NCBI GenBank assembly: GCA_903813345.2
Contig: CAIIXF020000001.1
Span: forward strand, 47,261,885 to 47,325,884
Length of the DNA stretch: 64,000 bases
Origin: Owenia fusiformis
Taxonomy: Eukaryota; Annelida; Polychaeta; Sabellida; Oweniidae
Direction of reading: 5' to 3'
The notes below the pieces were generated by a model, which saw only the letters and a program-made list of their open reading frames with translations, made no database searches and was not told the DNA's origin. Shown here piece after piece: positions 49,538 to 62,533 of this stretch (its first letter is position 1; each line of letters starts with the position of its first letter). The translations under genes and the position numbers were made by a program.

Positions 49538-50575
49538 CAGGGTGTTCCAAAAGTAACAGGACTGGTGCTGGCATTTTGTCAATTTTGCACTGAGTGTCTT
49601 CAAATTTTCACAAATTGTACTTTGAAGTATTGCAACTAAAATTTTAAAGTTTCAGAAAAAAAGATGAAATGCGGTTAGAGTTATGGTTGCTATAGAAACA
49701 TGACATCACAATACCCGGGGCAACTTTTCCGTGAAAATATGATATCTCACATTTTTGTATTACTGAACATCTCTTGTTTATTGTATCAGTTCCTTTGTTG
49801 TAAAGGTGTTGCATATACAACTCAGATTCAAGTATAATTTCATAATGATAATAATATTTATTCAATTTCCTGGAATATCACTATGTATAAGGGTCTGGAC
49901 AATTCACGGTTGAGTTTTTGAAAAGACCCAATTTGAAGCCAGTCATCTACCTTGATAGCGCGCCTGCCCGCAGGTCACCATTTAAGACCATGCAGCTATA
50001 GAGGAGCTAGGTCTTGAGTCTAAAACCACGCCCCATACTCCTCTGATCATGCAATATCTAATGTTTACTTATATTGAGAATGGAATGCTAATCAGTGCTG
50101 TAGGACCTTTAAAGATGGGAATGACCTTCTCCAAATTGTCCAATTGGCCCTGCGTGACATGTCATCAAATGGGTTCACTCGTGTGTTTGGGTCATGGATA
50201 CAGAGTACTACTCTTGTACTCACCAAAGAGGAGCCTATTTTTCAAAGTAGAGGATACATAGGAATATCAAATGATGTAAAACAAATGTAATTCCCACCAG
50301 TTGCTGCATTTCAACTTTGATATGGCATGTACAAAATGATATGGCATGTACAAAATGTTTAATGTCTCTGTAACTTTTTGCGTGGAATATTGCCCCGGGT
50401 ATTGTGATTTCATGTTACTATAGCAATCATAACTCTACCCGAGTTTCATATATTTTGTCGAAACTTTGCAGTCTTAGTAACGATACATGAAAGTACATTA
50501 TGTAAAATTTTGAAGACGATTGGTGCATATTAAACAAAATGCCAGCACCAGTCCTGTTACTTTTGGAACACCCTG
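49538..50575. mobile_element. 1.04-kb non-autonomous Tc1/mariner-type element, TA-flanked
   Basis: Starts CAGGGTGTTCCAAAAGTAAC and ends with the inverted copy, flanked by TA. Similarity between arms continues inward (GGACTGGTGCTGGCATTTTG, AGTTATGGTTGCTATAG). No intact frame. Confidence 0.85.
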
Positions 50576-50576
50576 T

Positions 50577-52170
50577 ATTTCGACATAATTCATAATAATT
50601 TTTATATATTCTTATTGCTATTATATCAGCCAAGTATTTAAACTGAACTTTGGAATGGAATTTTTTCAATTTTAGCGAGAATATTACTAGAACCTATTTA
50701 GAGACTTCATGACATATTCTACAATATTTAAACAGCCAACTTATTTTACAGAGGAAGAAACCTTTTGAACGATTGTGTTTGTGAAAGGCCATCTCGTCGC
50801 GATAAATCCATATCCAAACCTTGGGAGTAACACAAATAGTGTTCAATTCGGTCTAGGTTCAATATTGAGCCAGGTTTCTAGATTTCATTCAAGGGTATGT
50901 ACACTAATGCACCAAATAAAATAACAAGAAATGCCATTTTTGTCAGCAATATTAACAATATGCAATTTTGGCAGCATTAATGCAAAAATGTCCTGAATAA
51001 ATAAACCTCACAAATCACTGCACAGTACCATGCAATGTCCAAAATAATAGTACAAAAACCTCATTTCGAAGGGCAATATAGTGAAATATTGGACCGAGGG
51101 CCTGAGGGCCTTCGCCCCGGCTCGGTCCAATATTTCACTATATTGCCCTTCGAAATGACGTTATTAGTATTATTACCGTTAATGACCAGGACTGAAATAG
51201 CAAGAAAATCTTACGCACTGAACGATATCTAATTTCCCGGGGAATTAATTGCATTATTGACCGCCATTATGGACTGCCACTATGACGTCACATATTGCTC
51301 AGGTCTATAAAATGAATGCCTTTTAAACTAGCACTAAAACGCCAAGAACTGGCCAGGCAAGGTGGTAATAATGATCATGCTTGTGTTTATTACCCTGCTG
51401 TCCAAGAGAGAAGTACCAATGACTAAAAGAAGCATATTTAAACAATTGATACAGATTATGTTCTGCCTTTCGACATCAACACAACATGTACGAGTGTCGT
51501 TCAATAATACAAACTCTTATTTCAACCTTCATCACGGAAAGTTCACAAATTGGAATGAAGGTTTAACATTGACCCGGTATCGCGTGTACTTTATGCCGTG
51601 GTCACGTTTGCTAATCTCCAATATCGCGCTCGGCCGATGACTATTTTGTTAAAAACTGAATTCAATTTTGAAAATGCTCATTTAGGCCAGGCGCCGCACT
51701 AAAAATCGGAGCAAAAGTGACCACACCATTATCATATGCACCATTCAGGATCAACAAAATATTGGTTTGATTTGTAATACAAAATTGTTTATTTGATATA
51801 ACATTCATTATTCTTTCATGTAAACAAATAATGCGTATGCGCTGCTGGTCAAATAATAGGAATATATTGACGTCTTTATCTAAAAGTTATTAATTATTAT
51901 CATATCTTTAATACCACCATTTGATGATTAATATATATAATACAACTGTAACTATAAATAAGTGAAAAAGATGAAAGGATTATAAGTAATTTGTGAAAAG
52001 GTATATAAATTATCATCTAGAATTTGTATGTCCTTCTTAGCACAGACCATCTATCCAAGCTACTAAATGATATATTGTCCATCTGTATACATCGTGTGTA
52101 CTGTATTTCTTGCCAAATAAGTAATATCCTTATTATCACATATTATGTTAAACTATATACATTATGTAAA
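50577..52170. other. Gene-free repeat region
   Basis: Contains a hairpin repeat (51062-51157) and AT-rich DNA. The open frame at 51362-51640 has no recognisable features. Confidence 0.5.
51062..51157. repeat. Perfect 37-bp hairpin, related to one at 61081-61140
   Basis: The arms 51062-51098 and 51121-51157 are exact inverse complements (GGGCAATATAGTGAAATATT...) with a GC-rich 22-nt loop. Confidence 0.9.
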
Positions 52171-52707
52171 TATATAGAGATTATCCAATATGAGGTTCAG
52201 AATATTGGGATTATCCCGAGGCCAATATAATATATTTGCCCGAGGGCCGCAGGTCCCGAGGGAAAATATATTATATTTACCAAGGGATAATCCCAATATC
52301 CTGAACCGACTATAGGATAATATTTTTTATCCCATACCAATCTTGGTCATCTGGTTCACATTGTTCAATCGTGGAAATATTTTAGAATATTCATGTCCAG
52401 TTTTGTTTTCTTGGCCGTGGGCGGATTTCTCTGTTCTCTCAAATATTCCCACATCTATTTTCTCGAAAGAAAACAAAACTGGACATGAATATTCTAAAAC
52501 ATTTCCACGATTGAACAATGTAAACCAGATGACCAAGATTGGTATGGGATAAACATATTATCCTATAGTCGGTTCAGGATATTGGGATTATCCCTTGGCC
52601 AATATAATATATTTTCCCTCGGGACCTGCAGCCCCCGGGGAAATATATTATATTGGCCTCGGGATAATCCCAATATCCTGAACCTCATATAGGATAATCT
52701 CTATATA
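52171..52707. repeat. 537-bp near-perfect palindrome with secondary palindromes in each arm
   Basis: The arms of about 242 bp (52171-52412 and 52466-52707) are inverted copies around a spacer of about 53 bp; both strands therefore encode nearly the same chance frame. Each arm is itself partly palindromic: GGTTCAGGATATTGGGATTA and its inverse flank a GCAGGTCCCGAGG centre. It is probably a foldback-type element. It lies 210 bp beyond the BCO-C stop codon. Confidence 0.9.
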
Positions 52708-52917
52708 CTAATTTACTTAAGATGAATATTCTAAAATGCATTGAAAAATCAAATATTGGTCATAGAATATGGACGTTACGTACTTAAATGGTAACTATTC
52801 TTGAACATCAAATTGCTATTAGATATACAAATACACGTGCTGTACGTGTACGTAATAATCTTAAAAGTCACTACTCTGCATTTAATAAATATAGGTCCCT
52901 GTTCGTCGAAATAGTGC

Positions 52918-55900
52918 TCACACAAACGCTCCATGAAGTCCATATGGAAAATCGTAAGGAATAGTTGCCCTCCCAAGTTCTTTAAAGGATTCCCCATCCA
53001 ATACCAAGAGGAATGTAGACTTGTCCTTGCTTGGGCTCAAGACCAGAGATAGCACAACACCTATAACGAAATCAATAAACAAAGGCCTTAGTCTGTTATC
53101 AAATAAACCCGCTGTCACATTTGCAATACCAAAAGGAGTATGAGAGCTATGATATATTCATAGGTTGTGGGCCAATAAAAAGATGGCAGAGAGGTAGAAT
53201 TCTATTAACAACGTATAAATAAACACAGAACGATTGGTCTGTCTTCTAAAAATCATTTATAGGAAAATGTGACAAGTATAAACACGATAAGTGTAAAAGT
53301 ACTATTCAATAAGAAAACTCAACACCAGATGGCTATAGCTAGAAGAGCATACCTTCATCCTCTTTCAATGCATCGGGAGCAGGGACAAAAATGGGCTCTG
53401 ATGGATAGCAATCGTCTTCTTGCCATTCCTAATAAATGAAATATTTATTGTACTTCTGACATTAATATTTTGTGTTTTTTGTATGATTTTTTAATTTTGT
53501 AGCTGGTGGTTGTTTTTCATTTATTGTCAATCAATTTCGCCGATTTTGGGATTATTAAAATTAGTTTTGTATTCAGTTATAAGTATTTTTGGTATTATTT
53601 GATAGTTTGCTCGGATTATATTTCAATATAACTCTTTTGACATACATTTGACATTAAAGAGGGAAATTTGTATAATGATTGATGTAATCACCTGTATAAT
53701 CTGTATAGACGTGTCGCAAAAAGCTCGCGCACGCATTGTTACACATTTTGTGGCGTAATCCAGAGGATCCTCGCTTTTAACATGATAAAATGTGACGTTT
53801 TTGAGAAAAATGATCATCACTTATGGAAATCCTTTCGTCCTCCACATTTGCCTCTATATCTCAAAATATTTAAGGCGAATAAATCTGATATTGTATATGT
53901 ATTAACAATGGGTTAGGAGCATCATAAAACACGAATCAATTGATATTTTAGGTGAAATAAATATACGTGTTGCTGTGCTTGAAAATAGGCGAATGGCGTA
54001 AATTAGCCCTATTTTAATGAATTTTGAAAACCTTTCGTCCTCCCCTTTTCCACATACAACAGAAAACACATACTTTTGTGAACAAAATCAACTTTTTATT
54101 AATAAACTAGAGTTTAGGAGCAAAATAATCATGTATGATTTATTAAAAATTGATCTCGTATTTTTTGTTTTATGTACACCTGAAAAGTTGAAGGTACCAA
54201 AAAATGAGCAAAAAAGGTCGCTGTTAACAGATTCTATTTTTCAGACTCTATGACGTCACAATATGGGACGCTTACTAAAATTCATCCATTGAAATAAAAC
54301 TTCCATCTACCTTTATCAAGACGAAAAATAAGTATAATAGTCATATATTGTTTGAGTTATGAGCGTTTAAAGACGAAAAATAATTCAAAATGTAACGTGT
54401 CAACATGGGATATTTGCCAGATGTTTTGGTAAAAAACTCATTTTTAAAAACGAACGCGCAAAAAATGTGAACGGAGTGTAGTTGATCTAAAATCTTCATC
54501 GAAACAGCTTTAAAATGATATATAACTTTAATAAGAATATTATCTTATAATCCGGGGAATCAAAGTTACATTCACGCGATACCCTTAAAAAACAAATGCG
54601 CCGCCTTTTTGCGACACGTCATAGCGATTTGCCAAAATGTGATGTATAATTGGCTAATAGCTATGTGTGAAGTGCATATTGCATGCTTCGTACTATGAAG
54701 CAAATTATTAATTAATATTAAACCAATATAAGGGCAATAATACAAAATTGAACATTTACATAATTTTCATATTCCCACCTGCGTCGTCTTATTCTGAACA
54801 TCCAGCTTTATGATTCTGTCTGCGGGGATGCTGAACCTCGCCCCATAGCTGTACCTATATGGCCTCCCATTATAGAAGTTGTAGTTCATTGTAGGAAAGT
54901 CAAATCCTATGCCGGGAGATTCGTCCTCCTCGTGTAGAGGCTCATATGTCAAGTGAATACAACCATCATTCTTCAATGTCGCGGTAGCTGTAAATCAAAC
55001 ATTTTACTTTTTACGTCAAATGAATTGTATTCATAAAACTTTGAACAGAGGGCGTGTGTTGAATTAGCCTACCTTCAATTAAGTTTATTGAATAATAGAA
55101 GTTATGTTTTAGTTTTTACATGTTAAAGTTCCCAATGTTCCCAAATATTATTGTCTTCAGGTATAGTCCGGTTTAGTATTCACATCACAGTCAATATCCT
55201 AGATGCGAGTAGAAATAATCTTGATTTACGTCGTTAAAAATTAAATATTCAGTCAAACTGATGTCATATTTGGAATCTACATGTAAAATTATGTCTAGAA
55301 ATATGGCTTTGAAAAGAGTTTATCAACTTAGAAAATTTAATTTTCTTTGAAAATGTGACTTTTAAGTCGGGGAGATTCCCCATAGCCCCCATGTTGTAAA
55401 ATCACAAAAATGAAAATATATTTTCTTGTGTTGGGCAGATAATATTTTCTTTTACTGGACATATTTTAATTTGTATAACTATCAGATACATAAGGGTAAT
55501 ATGAAAAGTGAACCACTAAAACTGATGAATATTCAAGTTTAAGGGAATTTTGTAATACCCTGCCGTGTTATTTCCCCCGAATCAGCCACCTGGTGGCGAA
55601 TCTGGTAACTACTTACTCGCATCTGAGTAATTAAGCCTGAATAATAAGCTGAATAAGACCACAATAAATGTTTGGGAGCCAAAATAATACGACAATGTTG
55701 CAATTATCACGAAAATTATGGAGCTGTCACACTTCGGCCGTGTGCACTCAACGTTCGCCACTATATGAAATACTTTTGGTGCACGGTGAGCAAATCAAAT
55801 AGCTTTACGGCAAATTATTAACCATGACATCAAATACAAAAAAATAATGAAAAAGAATTAATGCCAAAATAAGCCACATGTGGCGAACAGAACTCAGCCA

Positions 55901-58900
55901 TTTTTATCAGAATGTGTTTACAGCCAAATAAAATATCATAAAAAGAAATTGAGACAATGAAGAACTTGGAAACGGTGAATTAAATGCGTTATGTTACCAT
56001 TCTCTATATTTTTCGACTTATTAAGTTTATTAGTTTCAAGTCATGAATATCAAAATATTTCGAATGAAATGTAGTTGAAATGCTACTGTACCGGAAGTAA
56101 AGCCATCCTCTAGTTTAACGAGATTCACATTTCTAGGACCATCTTTAGCTATATCTAGTGGTAATACAAATCTCCTCGGATGTGTTAATTGGTCGCTTGT
56201 GAATTGTTCATCCAGATCTTTAGAATCAATCAACTAAAGCAAAGGTTTACATCAGATTGATTATGTAAGACCATTCAAAGTTGTTTAATCTAGGATGATC
56301 TTGATCTTGGGTTTCGTCATATTATTCTCAATCCAAGAATTCCCTCCACTTCGATATTTTTCTATTTGTATCATAACTAAAACATGTTATTTATATTCAT
56401 GTATTAAAACATTCTGTAAGTTGTTTTATACATTAAGGGCATCAACGCAACAAAGCTTTGAAACCTTGTTGAAGTTGAGTGAGGAATAGGGAGGTTAAAT
56501 TACACGTTTTTCAAACGTGTACGTGACGTGTAGTATTGTGGTCTTCTATGGATTAGTTCTCCCATTGTAATGTTCCTCTTGGCCGATTGAGTATAAAGGT
56601 ATACGGAAAATAATCATAATTAGGTTCCCGGTTCCAAGGAGACAGTCAATTGACAACGGGACAGTGATAATCGGGGATCGAACTACTACACGCTCGCGTA
56701 CAGTTTGTCCTCTTCATAAAGGGATTAAGAACTTTATGCTCAATCGGAAAAGTAAATACTACGAAACAGAGAACTCATCCCTAGAGAACCACACTTCTAC
56801 ACGTTCACGTACAAGTCCCCTTAACCCTACTATCACACCAAACTAGTTCTCACTACGTTCTCGAAAACGGGCTTAAACGAATGGATTTGACCTACTAAGA
56901 ACCCACTAAGAACCGTTTGGGATCTGTTTACAAACTTCATGAAACTACTAGAACGAGTAGGTCCTCCAAAACTTTTCTGGTGATCGTCAAAACGTTGCCG
57001 AATCGGTTTTAAAATGTGTGCGAACTGAATGAACGTAGCTACAACGTTCTGCGGTCTGTTCACGAACTTCATGGACTTTCTCGGACGAGGAATGTGATTT
57101 AGAATTTTGAATCGATTCAAAATTCGATGGCGACCCAGGCCCGTAGCCAGGGGGGGTTCGCAGGGTTCGGGCGAACCCCCCCCCCTGGCCAAAAATTCTT
57201 TCAAAATCATGCAGTTTTTGACCATTTTGAGCACTTCTCAAGTGATTTTAGCCTAATTTGGGCCAAAATTTGGGCCAAAATTGTCAAATGTGAACCCCCC
57301 CTGGGAATTTTTGAAAATTGAACCCCCCCTTGGCAAATCCTGGCTACGGGCCTGCGACCATACCGTTCTGTAATCAGGTCATGATGACCTTCTAGACTAA
57401 GGGACGCGTTATTGGACGTTGCACACCGTACAGGTATTCACTTTTTCGATTGAGCATAAAGGTACGAGGTATTTTAATTGTAATAAGGTCCCCGGAAGAT
57501 AGGGGAGAGTAATGCTACGAGTGTTCTACTTTTGATAACATTGTGGATGGAAAGGTGCTCACTCGGCCGAGCCCACCCTTGCACCCGGCAGACATATCAA
57601 TTATTTAGAGGAAATGCATCAAAGTTTTAGAAAGTTTCTCCATCGAGAAATTGGAGCAATTTTAGCTTCACATACGTTTTTCCAAACTGTTAATAACGTA
57701 TAGCATGTGCATAATGCACCACTATGATCTATCATGATATTTCGGTATAATGTGACCAGAAATGCATGTACATGTACCTTCCCAAGACTGCGCAAATATA
57801 ACCTATCGTATTGGGCCCCGCCATCAGAAGCACACACGTCTACTATAACATGATCGTCCTTTTCATAGGCATTCATGGAATGGAAGTTCACAAATGGTTT
57901 AGTGACATACTTTAGCGATCGCACTTCTCCTAAAATGCAATAGTTACACGTTTGGAGCTATGTATATCTTACACTGTCCATCCTTCAAATATTTTCGGAA
58001 AATGAAAACATCCTTACAACAACGCATGTATCTATCATTTTCTGAAACCGCCACTCGACGATTACTTTTGCGTTCAGTGTTAAATAGGTTTTGATATGAC
58101 TCTCATTCATCGAGATACGATCAAGACTATTATAAATATTCACCTGTTCTTTTATCACAAATGTGAAATATCGACTTGAGACTAGGGTCGAATTCCATTA
58201 ACTCATCAATGCCCTTTTTGTTGAAGTTTCGTGTAAGAAGTCCTAATGGACTAAATCTATAAGGCTGTTCGTGAAAGATAATGTAGTTTACGGTCATTGA
58301 GAAACTGTAAAAGACCAAAATTACATGTACCAATTATGTAGCCAAGTGAACAGAATCAAGGCAGGAAATGAATTATATGATTATTATATATGATTAATAT
58401 ATATAATATGTATACTTTTTGATCAATCAGTCAGCAAACTATTGCGGATCATATCTGGAGATTTTTAACGGGGTTATAGATGTAAAATAGTGGTTCACTA
58501 TAAGTTTTATTGTTTTACTGTTTCAAGGTATTCACACTACTATACCTAACACCTAGAAATGCATAAGACACTTTGTTTGTCTAATTGGATTGTTTAGTAT
58601 ATTTTTGAAAGTACCTTATCAACATCTAACTTTCAACCGATAAACCATTAATAAGGAACAGACAAATAAAAACAAATATATAATCATTACTAATAAGCCA
58701 AATAGGTTGCTCATGGAAGCCAAATGCAAGGTATAGTAGAGTGTATTTGCTACCTGTGATAGTAAGCAGGTCTCCTACTATTTTCCATGGGAATGGTATG
58801 TAGGATTTCGGCTCCTTCAACTGGATCGGCTTTGTTTGCTCCAGGGGATATCTTTATCACGTGGTAACATCCTGATTTCATGTTCGTACCTAAGTTGTAA

Positions 58901-58971
58901 TAAGTGCCATCGGGGTCAGTATGGGGGTGAGTTGCGACAACGTTGACTGCTACCAATTGGGAAATGTCAAC
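52918..58971 (-). CDS. Carotenoid oxygenase family enzyme, copy C (exons 4-10 only seen)
   Basis: Minus-strand exons: 58971-58754, 58304-58144, 57929-57778, 56233-56092, 54987-54779, 53428-53353 and 53060-52918. They correspond one-to-one to exons 4-10 of BCO-A/B. Five have identical lengths; one is 6 nt longer (142) and one 6 nt shorter (209). The visible 366 residues keep the four iron histidines (THPHTD, YYHSFSM, FHSMN, GLHGAF). Text such as IIFHEQP, FHICDK.TG, RRFVLPLD, CYPSEPIFVP and [19 protein letters not shown] places it in the same subfamily, but it is far more divergent than A is from B. Exons 1-3, which hold NGPG and PDPCK in the others, were not found up to 64000. They lie further right behind a long intron or are lost. 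No internal stop or frameshift is seen. Confidence 0.88.
53708..54620. mobile_element. 0.9-kb inverted-repeat element in a BCO-C intron
   Basis: The ends GACGTGTCGCAAAAAG and CTTTTTGCGACACGTC are exact inverted copies with TA-containing flanks. It also carries two CCTTTCGTCCTCC blocks. No intact frame. It sits in the intron between exons 8 and 9. Confidence 0.75.
57135..57354. mobile_element. 220-bp hAT-like MITE in a BCO-C intron
   Basis: The ends CAGGCCCGTAGCCAGG and ...TGGCTACGGGCCTG are inverted copies, with CGACC on both sides. The interior has C-runs and G-runs and duplicated TTTGGGCCAAAATT text. Related to 23593-23774. Confidence 0.8.
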
Positions 58972-61740
58972 CTAAAAACGGGTCATGGTTTAGTACCTAA
59001 TCAGGGGTAATGGTGTGTTATATATCTTTTATATATATATTCATATATGAGTTAGTTATTTTCAAAAGGTGGAGTGAAGTGTAGTACCTAGTTTGGTCAA
59101 TAGAGGGAACTATTATCTGTCCCCGGGAAAGTTTCCCCGGGAATGTTACTCCAACTGAGTAATACAGTCAGTAAATTGGCTTAAACTACTATACAATTTC
59201 AATCCCAGAACTTGTTGTATTATGCATGAGTTCTATGTGCAGGATTGGATAGCTTTTACCAACACGTGTCACTCGTCGGGCGAGGTGTACCGTGATGAGT
59301 TGCACATTCAATATCGCAATTATTTGGCCTTTTCGAATTAACAACTTAGACCACACTGGAGGATCCAGAAGAAAATTTAACCCCCATTCTTTGAAAATTT
59401 GGCCTAGGTTGTCAAATCATTCCCAAAAAGGCTCGGTTTTTATGAGGCCCTAAAATGGATCTGGATCCGCCAGTGGACCATGTATGATTACAAAAATAGG
59501 CGTATAAACACGGTGAACAATCGTAGAACTACTGATATGCCCGTCATTCAATGATTTACGTGTACGCTATGAACAACTTCCATTGTGTGTTTCATTTGGA
59601 CGCATCCCGCTCTATACGTATACTTGAAGTATTGCCGCCCTTAAACTTAATGAGAATGACGTATACCGTTTGCATAGCGTCCCGAAGGCGATGATAGAGA
59701 AGGCGTGGCTTTCCAAGGCAGGGAAGCACAATTTTACAAATGTAAATCCTTTACAAAGTTCAAAACACAGCGCGTATTTAATTAATTTCGCTATACATTT
59801 TCATTTAGTTAAGGTACTGAAAAACAGTTAAAAGATCAGCAAAACATGCAGAGAAAATACAAAGGAAATATTCATTTACACGGAGTTTCAATCTCCTTTA
59901 TGGCATAGTTGAATGAAACATTTGGAAACTAAAAAACGAACTGTAACGTATAGAACGTTTAAAGGAAATGGCGAAATATTTTCCTCATACTAACAACATA
60001 CAGTTTGGACGATATGAAATAGATAGCAACTTAACATAATTCGGCGCATCATTGAAAAACGTATACCGTCCTTCATAACAGATTTGAATCAGACTTTTGG
60101 GAAGTGATATGCATTTGACTGACATAATATATAGATAATATTACAGACGCTTTCATGATTTTAAATAGCTACACATACAGCAAACATTTGTTTAAAATAA
60201 GATTTAAGAAGAATGGATAAGCCTTCTAATGGTGTGCTGATAATATTGTTTTGGTTCTGGTAAAATGGAGATAAAAGTATTTCTAATAAATAGCTTAATC
60301 TTTCAATCGCTCCCTGCTTTTGAAGAGTGCCCCGTTGCTTACGAATCCCTATGTTGGTGGGGAATGAATACAGAGTTGACATTTTTAAATTAATGTTTAT
60401 ATGGATGCTCTTAAACCTGGCAGTGACAAATAAATACAAATGGATGATGCTTTTTAGAATGACAGTTAAGTTGACCGTATACGAATGACCCCTCCAATTG
60501 CACAAATGTGATGTATTGCTTTGAAATACGACCTTATTGCGCCCTTATTGAAAATGTTAAACTTATGGTTAACGGTAAACGCATCCCTGCTTGGGACGTT
60601 TGATCTGTAGTCGTGTGAAAGACCTTCAGGAGACAATTTTCAGAATAAGGTGCATGTTACATCCAGGCCTTTCTCATTTTCTAACTGTCCATAAAACACC
60701 AAACACATGGTGGATCTTAGCTGAAGAGTTTACAAAAAGGTTAAACAGCCGTAGTTTATATTTAATTATTGACGGGTCAATTCAATTTGATCTTTTGTAA
60801 GAAATGGAATAGGTTGAATTATAATCTACATTATTACCACCTTGCAGGGCCTGTTCTATGGGTTTTAGTACTAGTTGAGAAGGCATTTAAATTGCTATAT
60901 TGACGTGAGCAATATTGTGTCGGGTGTTAATGACTTTAGTCGGGCAATAATGACATTATCCGCCCGGCTATGTTTCCCGAAAAAGTGATATCGTTCAGTG
61001 CGTAAGATTTTCTATTTCAAATTTGCTATTTCAGCCCTGGGCATTAACGGTGGTAATAATAGTAATAACGTCATTTCTGCGGGCAAGATAGTGAAATATT
61101 GGACCTTGGGCCCTTGGTCCAATATTTCACTATATTGCCCTTTGAAATGACGTTATTGTACTAGTGTCATACATACATTATTTTACCACTTTTCTCAGCC
61201 GTCCCTTAATATGTCTCCTTCTTTTTTCAACATATTCCTTGTAAAAAGTATCTAATTTCAAAGGCAAGACGTCGTCTTTTGATTACTTTTACTGATTTTG
61301 ACATTCAAAGTAAGGACACTGAAAAGCCGAGGTCCAAATCTAGGTCTTTACGGGGTTCTCTAAATTTAACGCGTGGGTTATGAAAAAGGTGTACAATCTT
61401 TTCAGAAATCCTAATCTGAAATCAGAATTGAAATCTGAATTCCGTTTTAGATTCTATGGTGCTTTGCATTTCGAAAAACCAATATGATGATAACCAAATA
61501 TTACTTTATGGGTTAAGTCAGTTACGTAATCAGCTACCTACTAACGTACTTACTCACCAATCGACTCAACTAAAAAACGATTATAATATGAATAATTAGT
61601 TACGTATAAAACAAATATTTGGTGAACGTACAGCTTTATTTGATACATACTCTTTGGCATGGAGAGAAATAGCATATTTAGTGTACTATAGTAAGATCAC
61701 TGCTACCCACCTAGTTACACAGACGTATCGTCAGTGTATC
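58972..61740. other. Upstream side of BCO-C, no exon recognised
   Basis: AT-rich DNA. I searched the minus strand here for BCO exons 1-3 and saw nothing like them. It contains a repeat (about 60905-61150) that is an inverted relative of 51062-51290, including the 61081-61140 hairpin. Confidence 0.5.
61081..61140. repeat. 30-bp hairpin, diverged copy of 51062-51157
   Basis: GTGAAATATTGGACC... and its inverse abut with almost no loop. The flanking AATGACGTTATT and TTACGCACTGAACGATATC-type sequences are shared with the other copy in opposite orientation. Confidence 0.8.
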
Positions 61741-62064
61741 ATGGCGGGACTACTTCTGGGACTAGGTTTCGGTAAGATTTTTTATTTCCCGATTTACACC
61801 TACTTATAAGTCACGTTGCGGATAATAATTTGGCTCGAAGTTAAGGAAGGTCTAGTTTGAGAATGTGAAAAAAATATGAAATCAAATTACATTTTCAACT
61901 TGATACGGCTGATACGGGATCGAATATGGTTTGTTACGGAACTTTGGATGAATGGGATCTTTTACGGGATTCTTTGAATATAAATTCTATTCTCTGCCTA
62001 TTTCCCAGGGAGAACGTGTTATTATGCAATAAGGAAATATATACGAGTTGACGATCGAGCGAGC
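61741..62064 (+). CDS. Possible first two exons of a small membrane protein (uncertain)
   Basis: The ATG at 61741 opens ten codons plus one base (MAGLLLGLGF) to a good GTAAGA donor after 61771. A TTTCCCAG acceptor at 62008 starts a second exon in the matching phase (GRTCYYAIRKYIRVDDRAS), with a weak GTAAAA donor after 62064. A short hydrophobic start followed by a basic segment resembles the N-terminus of small mitochondrial inner-membrane proteins such as the TIM14/DNAJC15-19 group, but the similarity is slight and no later exon was found. Confidence 0.3.
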
Positions 62065-62533
62065 GTAAAAAATGAGTACAGATATTGATATCAGTGAGTC
62101 AATTAAAAATGGTATCAGGAAATATTATATTCACATGTTATCATACAGATTTTACAAGATCATACAATATATTGTAACGTTTTATATACAGTTGTTGTTC
62201 AAGCCTATTGTCTTTGCTTTTTTATTGTTTTGAATTACGAGATACTTTTAGCATTTCATGCCGATCTTTCTTATTGACGTACATTCAAAATACATGTACT
62301 TTGAAGTATTTAACACGTTGATACATTGTACCGTTTTACGCTATTTTAGTATTTGGTTGAATTTCTTTTATATTGCGTTAAATAGTATTTTGCACTGCAA
62401 TATATTAGATGTAATGAATTTGTTATTGGGTACTTTTTTATATTCTCTCGGGTTGCCTTTTATTTAGCCTATGTGTTACTGTACAACAACATGTTATTAT
62501 AATTTGTTTTTAAATTATTGTAACTGAACGAGA

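Noticed and set aside
52327-52552. Two overlapping frames of 69 aa on opposite strands with nearly the same sequence
   Set aside because: They arise because the DNA is a palindrome; no family or coding signature supports a protein.
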